64,000 nucleotides of DNA from an uncultured Opitutia bacterium (GCA_903872505.1 CAIQKV010000044.1:1-64000), one strand, 5' to 3'; shown: positions 10,225 to 19,420, counted from the stretch's first letter. Notes: generated by a model from the sequence alone, not told the origin. Program-made: numbers and translations.

Positions 10225-10935
10225 TCAGGGCGTCGCTGGCACCGGCGCCGGCGCCGCGGTCGGGGCGGGAGTGACCGGGCGGAGGGTGAGGATCTTCGTC
10301 TCGGTCTTGCCGCCGACACGCAGCGTGATCGTCACGGGCACGGTGTAGGTGTCCAACCCGAGCAGGGATTCCATGGGGTCGGGCTCGGCGGATTTGCCCG
10401 GCTCGAGCACCAGCCGGTCGGGGCGGATGGCAAAGTTTCCGAGGACCGAGTCGAGGTCGCGCACTTCCACGATCACAGTTTCCGGGCCCGTGTTCTCGAG
10501 CCGCAGCCGCAGCATCGCGGGCGGCATCTCGCTCTCGCCGTGATGCACGGGCACCTCCGCAATGCTGCCCACGTCCGTGGCGCCCAGTCTTTCATTGCCC
10601 TCGTAGGAACCGAAGGAAGGCTCACCGCCCATGCCGCCCCGGTTGCCACTGCCGCCGGTGAGGCTGGTCCCTCCGCCGTGGTGGCCGCCCCCGTGCCGGC
10701 TGCTCCCGCCGCCGCGGCTGCCACCCCGCTCATCCGGGGAGACGTCGAGGCCACCCAAGGTGAGTTTGACTCCCACCTGGCCGCCAAAAAAAGTGTCGCT
10801 GGCGGCCATGGGCGGCACGGAGTGACGGGCCTCCTCCCGCATGGCCCGGCGGTCGGGGCCGGTATCGCAGCCGGCGAACAGCAGGACGGCGAGAACCGGC
10901 CAGGATGCGCGCAAAAGCAGGGAGGCGGGTTTCAT
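10225..10935 (-). CDS. Predicted lipoprotein with Gly/His-rich linker
   Basis: 236 residues. The signal (MKPASLLLRASWPVLAVLLFAGC) ends in a lipobox FAGC. Residues 60-110 are a Gly/Ser/His-rich low-complexity stretch (RGGGSSRHGGGHHGGG) that may bind metal or act as a flexible spacer. The second half looks like a small beta-sandwich (MLRLRLENTGPETVIVEVRDLDS), and the tail is Pro/Ala repeats. No family recognised. It lies immediately upstream of dgkA in the same direction (33-base gap). Confidence 0.75.
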   Translation of the reverse strand: MKPASLLLRASWPVLAVLLFAGCDTGPDRRAMREEARHSVPPMAASDTFFGGQVGVKLTLGGLDVSPDERGGSRGGGSSRHGGGHHGGGTSLTGGSGNRGGMGGEPSFGSYEGNERLGATDVGSIAEVPVHHGESEMPPAMLRLRLENTGPETVIVEVRDLDSVLGNFAIRPDRLVLEPGKSAEPDPMESLLGLDTYTVPVTITLRVGGKTETKILTLRPVTPAPTAAPAPVPATP

Positions 10936-10993
10936 GGGTAGTGTTCAGACGTGCGGCGCCCGCGAATGTTTCATCAAACCGCGCCGGGGCCGG

Positions 10994-11611
10994 TCAGCTC
11001 CAGCTCCAATTGAAGCTGACGCTGATGCGCTCGGCGGCGACCGGGTTGGCGGCGACCTCGTGCCGGAGCCAGCTCTCGAAGAGGACGACATCGCCCGCCC
11101 GGGCCGGGTAGGTGACATGCGCGCGGTGGGCGGGCCGGGCGGTGGCGAGCCGCGGCGGGGCGGCCATGAACTTGCTGAGGCGCGGATCCTCGAATTTCAG
11201 GCCGGAGCAGCCGGGCGGGGTGGCGACGTAGTACGTGCCGCTGATGAACGACAGGGGATGCAGGTGCAGCGAGTGCGCCGCCCCCGGCGGCATGATGTTC
11301 ACCCAGCAGTCGGACATCCGCACCGTGCGGCCGCGCAGGTCCAGGTCGAGGGCGCGGGCGAAGGCGCGCACATGCCGCGTCAGTTTTTGCTCGAGCCCGG
11401 TGAACGTGCTGGAAAAGCGGTGGAGCTCGTTCATCGAGGCGTAGCTCGTGTAGCCGCCCGGGTAGTTCTTCGCCGACCAGCGCCGGCCCGCGGCGTCAAA
11501 CTCGCGCAGGCGCCGGCATTCGTCGGCGAGCTCCGCATTGAAGCGCGCCAGCCCGGCGGACTGCAGCGGCGCGCGGTAGATGAGCGTGGGAAACCAGGAT
11601 CGGACGGGCAT
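10994..11611 (-). CDS. Putative 2OG-Fe(II) oxygenase (TIGR02466-like)
   Basis: 205 residues. It has the double-stranded beta-helix metal triad pattern of this family: HLHPLSFISGTYYV supplies His (and the following region an acidic residue), and FESWLRHEV supplies the distal His, followed by the Arg that binds 2-oxoglutarate (ERISVSFNW). The N-terminus PVRSWFPTLIYRAPL is typical of TIGR02466 proteins. Substrate unknown; relatives are often found with phage or secondary metabolism, but nothing here supports either. Reads away from the divergent carboxypeptidase gene. Confidence 0.75.
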   Translation of the reverse strand: MPVRSWFPTLIYRAPLQSAGLARFNAELADECRRLREFDAAGRRWSAKNYPGGYTSYASMNELHRFSSTFTGLEQKLTRHVRAFARALDLDLRGRTVRMSDCWVNIMPPGAAHSLHLHPLSFISGTYYVATPPGCSGLKFEDPRLSKFMAAPPRLATARPAHRAHVTYPARAGDVVLFESWLRHEVAANPVAAERISVSFNWSWS

Positions 11612-11734
11612 GGCGGGAAGTGTGGACGGCGGGGACGGCCCCAGTTTCGCCCGCGGCGACGGCGCGGCAACGGTGAAAGTTCACGGCGATTTGGCTTCGC
11701 CCGGTCCGCGGCGGGGTTAACGGTGTCGCGCGTG

Positions 11735-13228
11735 ATGAAGAAGATCCTGCTGATCGGCCTGCTGGCCGCCGCGTGCCGGCTGGGCGCGACCGTCGCGGCG
11801 GAACCGCGGACGCTGCTGGTCGAGGTGCGCGACATCCCGGCGGCGGCCCAGGGCGACAAGGGCCGCTTCGCCTTCAACGACTACAACCGCGACAAGCTGC
11901 TCACGCTCGTGCGCCACACCGCGATGATGCTGGCGACGCGCGCGGAGTTCGCGGCGCTGCAGCACGACGGGTTTCACGCGACGCTGGTGATGGAGAGCCC
12001 GGATCTGCTCACGCTCTACAAGCGCGGACTCTACGGCCCGACCAGCGCGCTGCCGGCGTGCTACCATCGCTACGACCAGATCGTGGCCCGCGCGGACCAG
12101 CTGGCGCGGGAGCACCCTGAGCGCATCGCGCGGGTGCAGATCGGCGAAACGACCCAATTTCACCGGCCGATCTACGCCTACCGCATCTCGAGCGACGCCC
12201 GCCGGCCGCAGGACAAGCCCGGCGTGCTCCTCGATGCCTGCCATCACTCCGACGAGATCATGGGGGCGGAGATCGTCTTTACGCTGCTGGAGAAACTGGT
12301 GCTCGACTACGGGCGCGACCCCGAGGTCACCGCGTGGGTGGACCGTTGCGAGATCTACCTCGTGCCGGTCGTCAACGTCGACGGCCACGACATCGTCACC
12401 TCCGGCCGCGATCCCCGCTGGCGCAAGAACGCACGCGACGTGAACGGCGACGGCGTGACGGGGGTTTTCCCGGAGGGCGTGGATGTCAACCGCGGCTACG
12501 ATTTCAACTGGGCGATGGGCGGCACCGACCAGCCGGACAGCGACCGCTACCGCGGCGAGCATCCGTTCTCGGAGGCGGAAAACCGCGCGATGCGCCGGCT
12601 GCTCGAGCTGAAGCCGTTCGTGCTCTCGCTCTCCTACCACAGCCAGGGCGAGGTGATTTATTATCCGTGGTCCTGGAACGGCCAGCCCGCGCCGGACGAC
12701 GTCCTCATCCGCGAAATCGCCGGCGAGGTCGCCGGGCACATCCCGACGATGGACGGGCATGGCACCTACGCGATCTCCCCGGGCGGGCCCTCGAGCCAGA
12801 GCTATCCCTGGCTGTACGGTCGCAAGGGCGACTTCGACTTCATCGTCGAGACCGGGATGGGCGCCCACATTTTTGCGGCGGAGGACCGGGCGGGCATCAT
12901 CGCCGCCAACCTCGGCGGCGTGCGCGCGCTGCTGGCGCGTACCGCCGGGCCGGGACTCGCCGTGCACGTGGTGGATGCGGCCACCAACCGCCCGCTGGCG
13001 GCGCAGGTCTGGCTGCCCCGGATCGAGAACGAAACGGTGGACCGGCGCTCGACCGAGGCGACGTTCGGGCATTACTGGCGCCTGCTGCGTCCCGGCAAGT
13101 ACGAGCTGATCATCTCGTGCCCCGGGTACCGGACCGCCGTGCTGCACAACGTGGCGGTGGCGGCGGGGGACTGGACGCCGCTCGAGGTGCGGCTGCAGCC
13201 CGAGGCGCCCGTCGCGGCGCGCCCCTGA
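11735..13228 (+). CDS. Secreted zinc carboxypeptidase, M14 family
   Basis: The ORF opens at 10841, but the ATG at 11735 begins a proper Sec signal (MKKILLIGLLAAACRLGATVAA), giving 497 residues. The M14 zinc site is visible: HSDE in DACHHSDEIMGAE (HxxE), the second His in LSYHSQGEVIYYP, the substrate-binding NxR-like VDVNRGYDFNW and the catalytic Glu in FDFIVETGMG. A C-terminal carboxypeptidase regulatory-like beta domain (GLAVHVVDAATNRPLAAQV to the end) follows. It removes C-terminal residues from peptides in the periplasm or outside; a POT peptide transporter is next door, convergent, consistent with peptide scavenging. Confidence 0.88.
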   Translation: MKKILLIGLLAAACRLGATVAAEPRTLLVEVRDIPAAAQGDKGRFAFNDYNRDKLLTLVRHTAMMLATRAEFAALQHDGFHATLVMESPDLLTLYKRGLYGPTSALPACYHRYDQIVARADQLAREHPERIARVQIGETTQFHRPIYAYRISSDARRPQDKPGVLLDACHHSDEIMGAEIVFTLLEKLVLDYGRDPEVTAWVDRCEIYLVPVVNVDGHDIVTSGRDPRWRKNARDVNGDGVTGVFPEGVDVNRGYDFNWAMGGTDQPDSDRYRGEHPFSEAENRAMRRLLELKPFVLSLSYHSQGEVIYYPWSWNGQPAPDDVLIREIAGEVAGHIPTMDGHGTYAISPGGPSSQSYPWLYGRKGDFDFIVETGMGAHIFAAEDRAGIIAANLGGVRALLARTAGPGLAVHVVDAATNRPLAAQVWLPRIENETVDRRSTEATFGHYWRLLRPGKYELIISCPGYRTAVLHNVAVAAGDWTPLEVRLQPEAPVAARP

Positions 13229-13252
13229 GTATTTCCGCGGGGGCCCGGCCGG

Positions 13253-14779
13253 CTACTTCACGCCGCCCATCAGCTTCCGGACCCACGGCACGCAGGCGAA
13301 CAGGGCGAGGGCGGCGACGCCGACCCAGGCCGCCTGTTGGAGAAAGAAACTGGCGAGCGCGTGGCCGTCGGTGGCGGTGAACTCGCCCGCGAGCACGCCC
13401 GCGAGCTTGTTGCCCAGCGCGGCGGCGAGGAACCAGATGCCCATGATGAGGCCGAGCAGCTTGGGCGGCGCGAGCTTGGTCATGGTGCTGAGGCCGACGG
13501 GGCTGAGGAGCAGCTCGCCGACGGTCTGCAGGAAAAAGAGTCCGACGATCCAGAACGGGCTGACCCGGCCCTCGACGGTCAGCCGGGCGGCGGGCACCAT
13601 CAGCACGAAGGAGAGGCCGAGAAATATCAGGCCGAGCGTGAATTTCGCCGGGCTCGAGGGCTGCCGCTCGCCGAGCTTCACCCACAGCCACCCGAACACC
13701 GGGGCGAGCGTCATCACGAAGAAGGAGTTGACCGACTGGAACCACGCCGAGGGGAATTTCCAGCCGAGGACCTCGTTGCGCGTGAGCTGGTCGCCGAAGA
13801 GCGAGATGGTGGAGCCGGCCTGCTCGAAGATCGCCCAGAAGATGATCGCCGCGAGCGAGAACACGAAGACCGCGGCGATGCGCTTGCTGTCGAGGTTGGC
13901 CTGGAAGCCGAACCAGAGGATGGCGAGCACGGGCAGCACCACGTAGCCGTAGCGGATCCAGGCGAAGCGCGGGTCGGTGTCGGAGAGCCGCACCAGCGCG
14001 AACAGGATGGCGGCGCCGAGCAGCACAAGCGCGAGCTTGCCCCACGGCCGCGGCGCCTCGGCGGCGGGCGGCCGGCCCACGTGCGCCAGCCGTCCGGCGG
14101 TGAGCAGGTAGACGACGAGCCCGAGGGTCATGCCCACGCCGGCGGCCGCGAAGCCCCAGTGCCAGCTGTGCACGGGGTTGAATCCCCAGCCCCGCAGCAC
14201 GTCCTTGAACGCCGCGCTCTGCGCCAGCCAGCCCGTGATGAGCGGCGCGCTGAAGGCGCCGATGTTGATGCCCATGTAGAAGAGGGAGAACCCGGCGTCG
14301 CGACGGACGTCCTGGGCCCGGTACAGGCTGCCGACCATCGAGCTGATGTTGGGCTTGAGGAGCCCGGTGCCGACGGCGATGAGCACCAAGCCGACGTAGA
14401 ACGTGCCCTCGGACTGGAGCGCGAGCGTGAAATGCCCCGCGGCGATGATGATGCCGCCGTAGAGCACCGAGGCGCGGGCGCCGAGGAAGTTGTCCGCCAG
14501 GAAACCGCCGGGGATGGACAGCATGTAGACGCACATCGTGTACGTGCCGTAGATCATGCCGGCCCTCCGGTTGTCGTAGGCGAGGCCGCCGGCCGCCACC
14601 GGGGCGACCATGAAGAGCGTGAGCAGCGCCCGCATGCCGTAGTAGCTGAACCGCTCCCACAGCTCGGTGAAGAACAGGGTCGTCAGGCCGCGCGGCTGGC
14701 CGCCGATGCCGCCAGTGTCATGGGGGTCAACGGTCGGGACGGCGCCAAGGTCGGACGGGGTCGCGGAAGGGGAACTCAT
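13253..14779 (-). CDS. Proton-dependent oligopeptide transporter (POT/PTR family)
   Basis: About 508 residues from the ATG at 14779 (MSSPSATPSDLG); the track uses a GTG at 14827, which adds 16 unlikely residues. The family signature FFTELWERFSYYGMRALL contains the ExxERF proton-coupling motif in helix 1, and GLLKPNISSMVGSLY is the PTR2 second motif. About 12-14 membrane helices are predicted. It imports di- and tripeptides with protons. Neighbouring M14 carboxypeptidase suggests a peptide-use theme. Confidence 0.92.
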   Translation of the reverse strand: MSSPSATPSDLGAVPTVDPHDTGGIGGQPRGLTTLFFTELWERFSYYGMRALLTLFMVAPVAAGGLAYDNRRAGMIYGTYTMCVYMLSIPGGFLADNFLGARASVLYGGIIIAAGHFTLALQSEGTFYVGLVLIAVGTGLLKPNISSMVGSLYRAQDVRRDAGFSLFYMGINIGAFSAPLITGWLAQSAAFKDVLRGWGFNPVHSWHWGFAAAGVGMTLGLVVYLLTAGRLAHVGRPPAAEAPRPWGKLALVLLGAAILFALVRLSDTDPRFAWIRYGYVVLPVLAILWFGFQANLDSKRIAAVFVFSLAAIIFWAIFEQAGSTISLFGDQLTRNEVLGWKFPSAWFQSVNSFFVMTLAPVFGWLWVKLGERQPSSPAKFTLGLIFLGLSFVLMVPAARLTVEGRVSPFWIVGLFFLQTVGELLLSPVGLSTMTKLAPPKLLGLIMGIWFLAAALGNKLAGVLAGEFTATDGHALASFFLQQAAWVGVAALALFACVPWVRKLMGGVK

Positions 14780-14908
14780 GGGCGGGGAGCTTGCTTTGCC
14801 CTCCGGCCGGGGCAAAGCCGAAATCACGCGAGGGTAGGGCGCGCCGCGGCGCAGCCTAACCTATTGGGTTATACTGCCGATTGGGTCCGCGCGCCCGCCG
14901 GCGGCACC

Positions 14909-16768
14909 TCAGGCGGGCCGCAGCACCGTGCGCACGGTCGCCGACCGGACGTCGCCCCGGCAACGCAACGCGAGGCGGGTGGGGTGCGGCGGCTGGTTGA
15001 TCGTGTCGGTGCTGATCTCCAGCGCGGCGCCGTCGACCGTCACTTCTGCCTCGAGCACGGCCGGGCCGTCGGTGAGGCGGATCCGCGCGCCGTCGATCGC
15101 GACCTTGCCGGGCGTGATCAGCGCCGACTCGAACGCGGCGGGTTCGGCAAACTCCACGCGGTCGGTGATGGTCAGGCTGCCCGCGCCGCGGCGGTCGAAG
15201 AGGAACTCGCGCTCGAGTTTGCGCAGTGAGGGCACGTCGTAGGCCGTGCGCAGGTCGAGCACCATCCGGTCGGTGTCCGGGGAGAATTCCTTCACCAGCA
15301 CCCGGGCGCGCCACTCCGGCCCGGCCTCCTGCAGCCGGCCGGCGACGCGCGGTACGGGGTGGCCGTAGGAGTTGAGCAGCTGGCTCTCGTAGCGCTGGGC
15401 GCTGAAGGTGCGGAAGCTGTAGACCTCGGCCCCCGGGTCGAGGACGAGCGTGCGGCCGTCGAGCACGACCGTGAACGTGCCGAGGTCGTTGTGGTTGTGG
15501 TTCACACCGTTGTGGCCGCCGAGCAGTGTGGCGGAGAAGCGTCGCGTGGTGGCCGGGCCCGCCCGGCAGACGAGCAGGGCGGAGTTCTCGAACCAGTTGC
15601 GCAGGGCCGGCGCGAGGGCGGGCTGCCGCGGGTGGCGGGGGTCGTGCGTGCGGAACATCCACAGCAGCGGCTCGGTCGCGGATTGCAGCGCCATGCCGGC
15701 GAAGGGGTCGGTGCCGGCCGGCGCCGGCACGGTCGCGTGATCCACGGTGCCCTGGCGGTTGTCGAGCCAGAGCCGCGCCCACGCCAGCGGCTTGGGATCG
15801 AGCGCGCAGTCGGCAAACGCCGGGAACACCCCGGGCTCGAGCTCGACGGATTCGGGAAACCGCGCGACGCGGGCCATCTTCGGCTCGTCGAGCAGATCGA
15901 TCGCCCCGCCGGTGCCGAACCGGAGCAGCTCGGCGAGCGAGATGTAGTTCATGAAGCCGTAGCTCCAGTAGCCGACGCCCTCGGTGCAGACTCCGTCGTC
16001 GGCGAACCCGTCGCGGAAATTCCGCACCAGCGCCTCGGTGAACGCCAGCCACCACGCCCGGTCGGCGGCGTCGGGCAGGAGCGCGGCGGCGGTGTGCGCG
16101 CAGCAGGCGAGGCACACGGCGTTCCAGTTGTGCTTGACGTTGATCCACCAGTAAATGTCCCGCCCGGTCTCGATGCGGCGGCGCAGGGGTTGCAGCACCC
16201 GGCGGTCGATCTCGCGGCGGATCAGCGCGCGCACGTCGGCCGGCAGGCGCGGGCCCAGCACGAAATCGGTCAGCGCCAGGTTTTCGGCAAAATGGACGAC
16301 GCCGAGGTCCGGCTCGACGGTCTTCAGGTCGTAGTTGAGCTTCTTGAGGTCGTTGCCGGGATGAATCCACGTGCGCACCGCGGCGAGCCGGCGGAGATCG
16401 TCACCGATGACCTTGATGAACTCGCCCTGGTCGTAGATCGCCTCGGCGAGCAGGAACGCCACCTGGCGTTTGCGCGCGAGCGGGAGGACCTGGTTGATCT
16501 TGGTCACATCCTCGCGCGCGAGGCAGTCGAGGTAGGTGGCGTCGGTGTAGTCGGGGAAGGGCGCGGCGGCCAGTTCGCGCGCCGACGACAGCACCTGCCG
16601 GCCGAAGGGATCGTCCTGCCAGCGCGCCCACGCCGCGCGGTCGGTGACCACGGGCGCGACGGCGAAGGGTTCCTTGGGCAGGAGCGCCTGCAAGGCGCGC
16701 CGCCGGTCGGAGCTGGGGACGTAGGTTTCGCCCGGAGGCAGGTCGAAATTGAAATCTTGGTGACCCAT
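14909..16768 (-). CDS. Heparinase II/III-like polysaccharide lyase
   Basis: 619 residues with an N-terminal alpha/alpha toroid (residues about 90-380: WWINVKHNWNAVCLACC, DDGVCTEGVGYWSYGFMNY) and a C-terminal beta-sandwich (HNHNDLGTFTVVLDGRTLVLDPGAEVY), the Hepar_II_III fold. HNHNDLG carries the His and Asn usually involved in metal or substrate binding, and GYWSYG matches the catalytic-Tyr loop. No Sec signal is evident, so it may act in the cytoplasm on imported oligosaccharides. Substrate (heparin, alginate, ulvan-like or other uronate) cannot be named. Confidence 0.85.
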   Translation of the reverse strand: MGHQDFNFDLPPGETYVPSSDRRRALQALLPKEPFAVAPVVTDRAAWARWQDDPFGRQVLSSARELAAAPFPDYTDATYLDCLAREDVTKINQVLPLARKRQVAFLLAEAIYDQGEFIKVIGDDLRRLAAVRTWIHPGNDLKKLNYDLKTVEPDLGVVHFAENLALTDFVLGPRLPADVRALIRREIDRRVLQPLRRRIETGRDIYWWINVKHNWNAVCLACCAHTAAALLPDAADRAWWLAFTEALVRNFRDGFADDGVCTEGVGYWSYGFMNYISLAELLRFGTGGAIDLLDEPKMARVARFPESVELEPGVFPAFADCALDPKPLAWARLWLDNRQGTVDHATVPAPAGTDPFAGMALQSATEPLLWMFRTHDPRHPRQPALAPALRNWFENSALLVCRAGPATTRRFSATLLGGHNGVNHNHNDLGTFTVVLDGRTLVLDPGAEVYSFRTFSAQRYESQLLNSYGHPVPRVAGRLQEAGPEWRARVLVKEFSPDTDRMVLDLRTAYDVPSLRKLEREFLFDRRGAGSLTITDRVEFAEPAAFESALITPGKVAIDGARIRLTDGPAVLEAEVTVDGAALEISTDTINQPPHPTRLALRCRGDVRSATVRTVLRPA

Positions 16769-16888
16769 GGCGCGCGACTATCGCGGCGCGCTCCGGGCTT
16801 GGCAAGCGGTGGCACGAACGATGACACTCCTCCCGCCGGCGTAGGATGATTTGACCACGGATTACACTGAATGACACGGATACATAAC

Positions 16889-16948
16889 ACATGGGTGGGG
16901 ACACCCATGCCACGGCGGACCGATGTGGCACGGGTCTCCCGACCCGTG
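16889..16948. repeat. Inverted pair of GGCAYGGGT hairpin repeats overlapping a start codon
   Basis: Two related palindromes face each other: the left (ATGGGT-ggggac-ACCCAT) is the reverse complement form, the right is CACGGGT-ctcccg-ACCCGTG. Both fit GGCAYGGGTNTCCCNACCC, as does a third copy at 53538-53560. The pair straddles the start of the ORF at 16907, which is read through the right copy. Just before it lies ACCACGGATTACACTGA, another sequence commonly seen as intergenic filler. Confidence 0.7.
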
Positions 16949-17743
16949 TTTTTGCTCACGTGGATACTGGCCTTCGGCGCGGCCGCGACTTCCCACGCCG
17001 CCCCCGCGGCGGACGAGGGCTGGCAGCTGCTCGCCGGCTACCTGTTTCGCGACGCGCATGACGCGTTCACCCGCGAGGGCGCCGGCCCGGACCGGCTGCG
17101 CGCGCTGGGCGAGGCCGCGAGCCTGCTCAACGCCCCGCCGATCACCGCCGGCAGGGTGGCGCAGGCCGAGGCGCGGCTGCGCGAGCTCGTCGCCGCCGAT
17201 CCCGCGGATGAGCCCGCGCTCTACGCGCGCTACCTGCTCGCGCGGATCGCCCACCTGCACCGGCCGGCGGAGGGCGCCGAGATCGAGTCCGCCTACCGGG
17301 CGGTCATCGCGGCGGGGCCCGGCCATCCGCTGGCGCAGCTCGCCGCGGGCAAGCTGTCGCTGCTGCTGCTCTACGAGCGGCCCGACCTGAAGGTGCCGCA
17401 GCGGCTGGCCGCGGCCGTCGCGCTCGCGCCGGTGGCCGGGGGTGACCTGCTGCCCGAGACGGCCTGCGCCTACTACCGGACGCTCGCGGACGCGGCGATG
17501 TTCTACGACGTGCTCGATGCGCGGGTGCTCGTCTGGCTGCAGCGCGCCGATGCGATCGGGACGCGCGACGTCGTGGCGGCCACCGGCATCCGCATCCAGC
17601 TGGCCGAGGTTGCCCGGGCGCTGGGCCGGCGCGACGAGGCGCTCGGATATTACCGCCAGTTCCTCGCCACCGCGGTGCCGACGGACAACCGCTACCGCAC
17701 CGCGGCGGAGCGCATGGCGGAACTCGCCCAGGAGCCCCGATGA
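16907..17743 (+). CDS. Secreted helical-repeat protein of unknown function
   Basis: 278 residues from the ATG at 16907; the track start at 16871 or GTGs at 16925 and 16946 are alternatives. The segment VFLLTWILAFGAAATSHAAPAA is a signal peptide. The mature part is Ala/Leu/Arg-rich helices with TPR-like spacing (AEARLRELVAADPADEPALYARYLLARIA, ALGRRDEALGYYRQFL). It overlaps the solute-binding protein gene by four bases (ATGA), so the two are co-translated and probably work together. The first 14 or so residues are encoded by a repeat element, an oddity discussed in findings. Confidence 0.75.
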   Translation: MPRRTDVARVSRPVFLLTWILAFGAAATSHAAPAADEGWQLLAGYLFRDAHDAFTREGAGPDRLRALGEAASLLNAPPITAGRVAQAEARLRELVAADPADEPALYARYLLARIAHLHRPAEGAEIESAYRAVIAAGPGHPLAQLAAGKLSLLLLYERPDLKVPQRLAAAVALAPVAGGDLLPETACAYYRTLADAAMFYDVLDARVLVWLQRADAIGTRDVVAATGIRIQLAEVARALGRRDEALGYYRQFLATAVPTDNRYRTAAERMAELAQEPR

Positions 17744-19341
17744 ACCGCCGCCGGATCCGCAACCTGCTGGTGCTGGCGCTGCTCGCCGCCGCCTACCTTT
17801 TCGCCGCCGGCCGCCTGCTGCTGCGCCGCGGGTCCGGGGTGGTGGACCCCGGGATCGAGGTCATCCGCTTCGCCCACTGGCAGATCGAGCCGGGCGTGCG
17901 CGAGGCGTTCAACGAGATCGCGGCCGACTACATGGCGCTGCACCCGAAGGTGCGAGTCGAGCAGCTGGACATTCCCGGGCGGGCTTGGAAGCAGTGGCTG
18001 CGCACCGGGCTCACCGGCGGCACCGCCCCGGACCTGATCGAGCTGGCGTCCTACGAGAACCCGGACGACATGCTGGCGCGCTACTTCACGCCGATCACGT
18101 CGTACCTCGAGGAGCCCAATCCCTACAACGCCGACGAGCCCGACCTGCGCAACGTGTCCTGGCGGAAAACCTACGCCGCGGAGCTCATTCCGAGCGAATT
18201 CGGGCACTATTTCAGCCTCAACCTGCTCGAGTATTACGGCGCGCCGAGCGCGATGGTGACCGTGCGGGTCTTCTACAACCGCCGGCTGGTCGCGGAGGCG
18301 CTCGGGGCGGACCGCCCGCCGCAGACGTTCGGGGAGTTTGTCGCCCTGTGCGCAGCGCTGCAGCACCACGCGCAGGTCACGGGCCGGCCCATCGTCCCGC
18401 TCGCAGGCTCGTGGTTCAATTTCACCAAGATCACCGACGGGTTGTTCAGCGCGGCCTCGCAGCGCGTGGCGCTCACGCTCGACCTCTCGCACAACCTCGA
18501 GATGACGAAGCACGAGGGGCTGATCACCTACATCCGCGGGCGCTGGTCGCTGGCGACGCCGGCGGTGCGCGCGGGGCTGGAGACGGTGGAGGCGTTCGGC
18601 CGCTACATGGGACCCGGCTGGGTGCAGCTCAACCGCGAGGATGCCATGCTGCAGTTCCTGCAGGGGCGCGCCGCCATGCTCGTGACCGGCACCTGGGATG
18701 CGGGCGGCCTCGTCACGCAGTCGGCTTTTCCCGTCGGCGCGTTCAAGATGCCCACGTTCCGGCGCGATGACCCGAAGTACGGCCGCGAGACGCTCGGGCC
18801 GGAGTCGGAGGCCGGGACCTTTGCGGGCGTGCCGTTCGGGCTGACCCGCGGGTCCCGCCACCCGGAGCGGGCGCTCGACTTCCTGCGTTTCCTGACCTGC
18901 CGCAAGTCCAACGCCAAGTTCTCCCGCATCTCGACCTGGCTGCCCGTGATCAAGGGCGTGCCGGTGCCCCCGGTCTCCGCGTCGTTCCGCCCGGTCGAGG
19001 ACGGCTATGTCGCCGGCATCAACATCCGGTACCTCGGCGGCGCGGAGGTTCTGATGCAGAACATGTACCTGCTGAGCGGCAACGGCGCGAGCGCCGACGC
19101 CTACATCACGAAGACCCGCGGCCTGTACGACCGGGCCTACCGGGAGGAGCTGGAGCGGGTGGCGCACGTCAGTCTCACCACCGTCCGGCAGAAGGACTCG
19201 GTGCTGGCCGGGCTCTACCAACTGGAACGCCCGGCCGGGCTGGGCCGTGCGAAGTTCGACCGCATGGCGGCCAACCAGCTCACGGTCGAGGCGGACCGGT
19301 TGCAGAACCTCCGCACCCTCGCGGACTATCCGCTGAAGTAG
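17740..19341 (+). CDS. Extracellular solute-binding protein, family 1 (sugar type)
   Basis: 533 residues. One N-terminal hydrophobic segment (NLLVLALLAAAYLFAAGRLLL) serves as an anchor or uncleaved signal. The fold is type 2 periplasmic binding protein of the carbohydrate class: FAHWQIEPGVREAFNEIAADY, APDLIELASYENPD, DAMLQFLQGRAAMLVTGTWDAGG, HPERALDFLRFLT. It is longer than the usual 420 residues. No permease or ATPase genes are adjacent, so it either serves a distant transporter or has a non-transport sensing role. Coupled to the upstream helical-repeat gene. Confidence 0.85.
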   Translation: MNRRRIRNLLVLALLAAAYLFAAGRLLLRRGSGVVDPGIEVIRFAHWQIEPGVREAFNEIAADYMALHPKVRVEQLDIPGRAWKQWLRTGLTGGTAPDLIELASYENPDDMLARYFTPITSYLEEPNPYNADEPDLRNVSWRKTYAAELIPSEFGHYFSLNLLEYYGAPSAMVTVRVFYNRRLVAEALGADRPPQTFGEFVALCAALQHHAQVTGRPIVPLAGSWFNFTKITDGLFSAASQRVALTLDLSHNLEMTKHEGLITYIRGRWSLATPAVRAGLETVEAFGRYMGPGWVQLNREDAMLQFLQGRAAMLVTGTWDAGGLVTQSAFPVGAFKMPTFRRDDPKYGRETLGPESEAGTFAGVPFGLTRGSRHPERALDFLRFLTCRKSNAKFSRISTWLPVIKGVPVPPVSASFRPVEDGYVAGINIRYLGGAEVLMQNMYLLSGNGASADAYITKTRGLYDRAYREELERVAHVSLTTVRQKDSVLAGLYQLERPAGLGRAKFDRMAANQLTVEADRLQNLRTLADYPLK

Positions 19342-19363
19342 GGCGGACGTACGGAGATCGGAA

Positions 19364-19417
19364 GGTGGAGCGCGTTGCCCTCAACGCGCTTGCATGCAGA
19401 TGGGGATGCGGCGCCCT
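19364..19417 (+). repeat. Dispersed intergenic repeat, copy 2 (GCGCGTTG hairpin plus GGGGATGCGGCGCC tail)
   Basis: GCGCGTTG-ccct-CAACGCGC is followed by TGGGGATGCGGCGCC, the same architecture as the minus-strand copy at 9679-9735. It is the first of three hairpins in the gap downstream of the solute-binding protein. Confidence 0.7.
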
Positions 19418-19420
19418 GGG

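Noticed and set aside
14780-14908. GTAGGGCGCGCCGCGG at 14835 as another GTAG-headed repeat
   Set aside because: The head matches, but no loop-and-stem partner comparable to the other members follows.
13337-15229. 630-residue plus-strand ORF
   Set aside because: Shadow of the POT transporter and heparinase-like genes, with no recognisable domain and extreme Arg/Glu/His content.
16855-16885. ACCACGGATTACACTGA sequence considered as an operator
   Set aside because: It matches a widespread intergenic filler sequence and has no dyad symmetry, so no regulatory claim is made.
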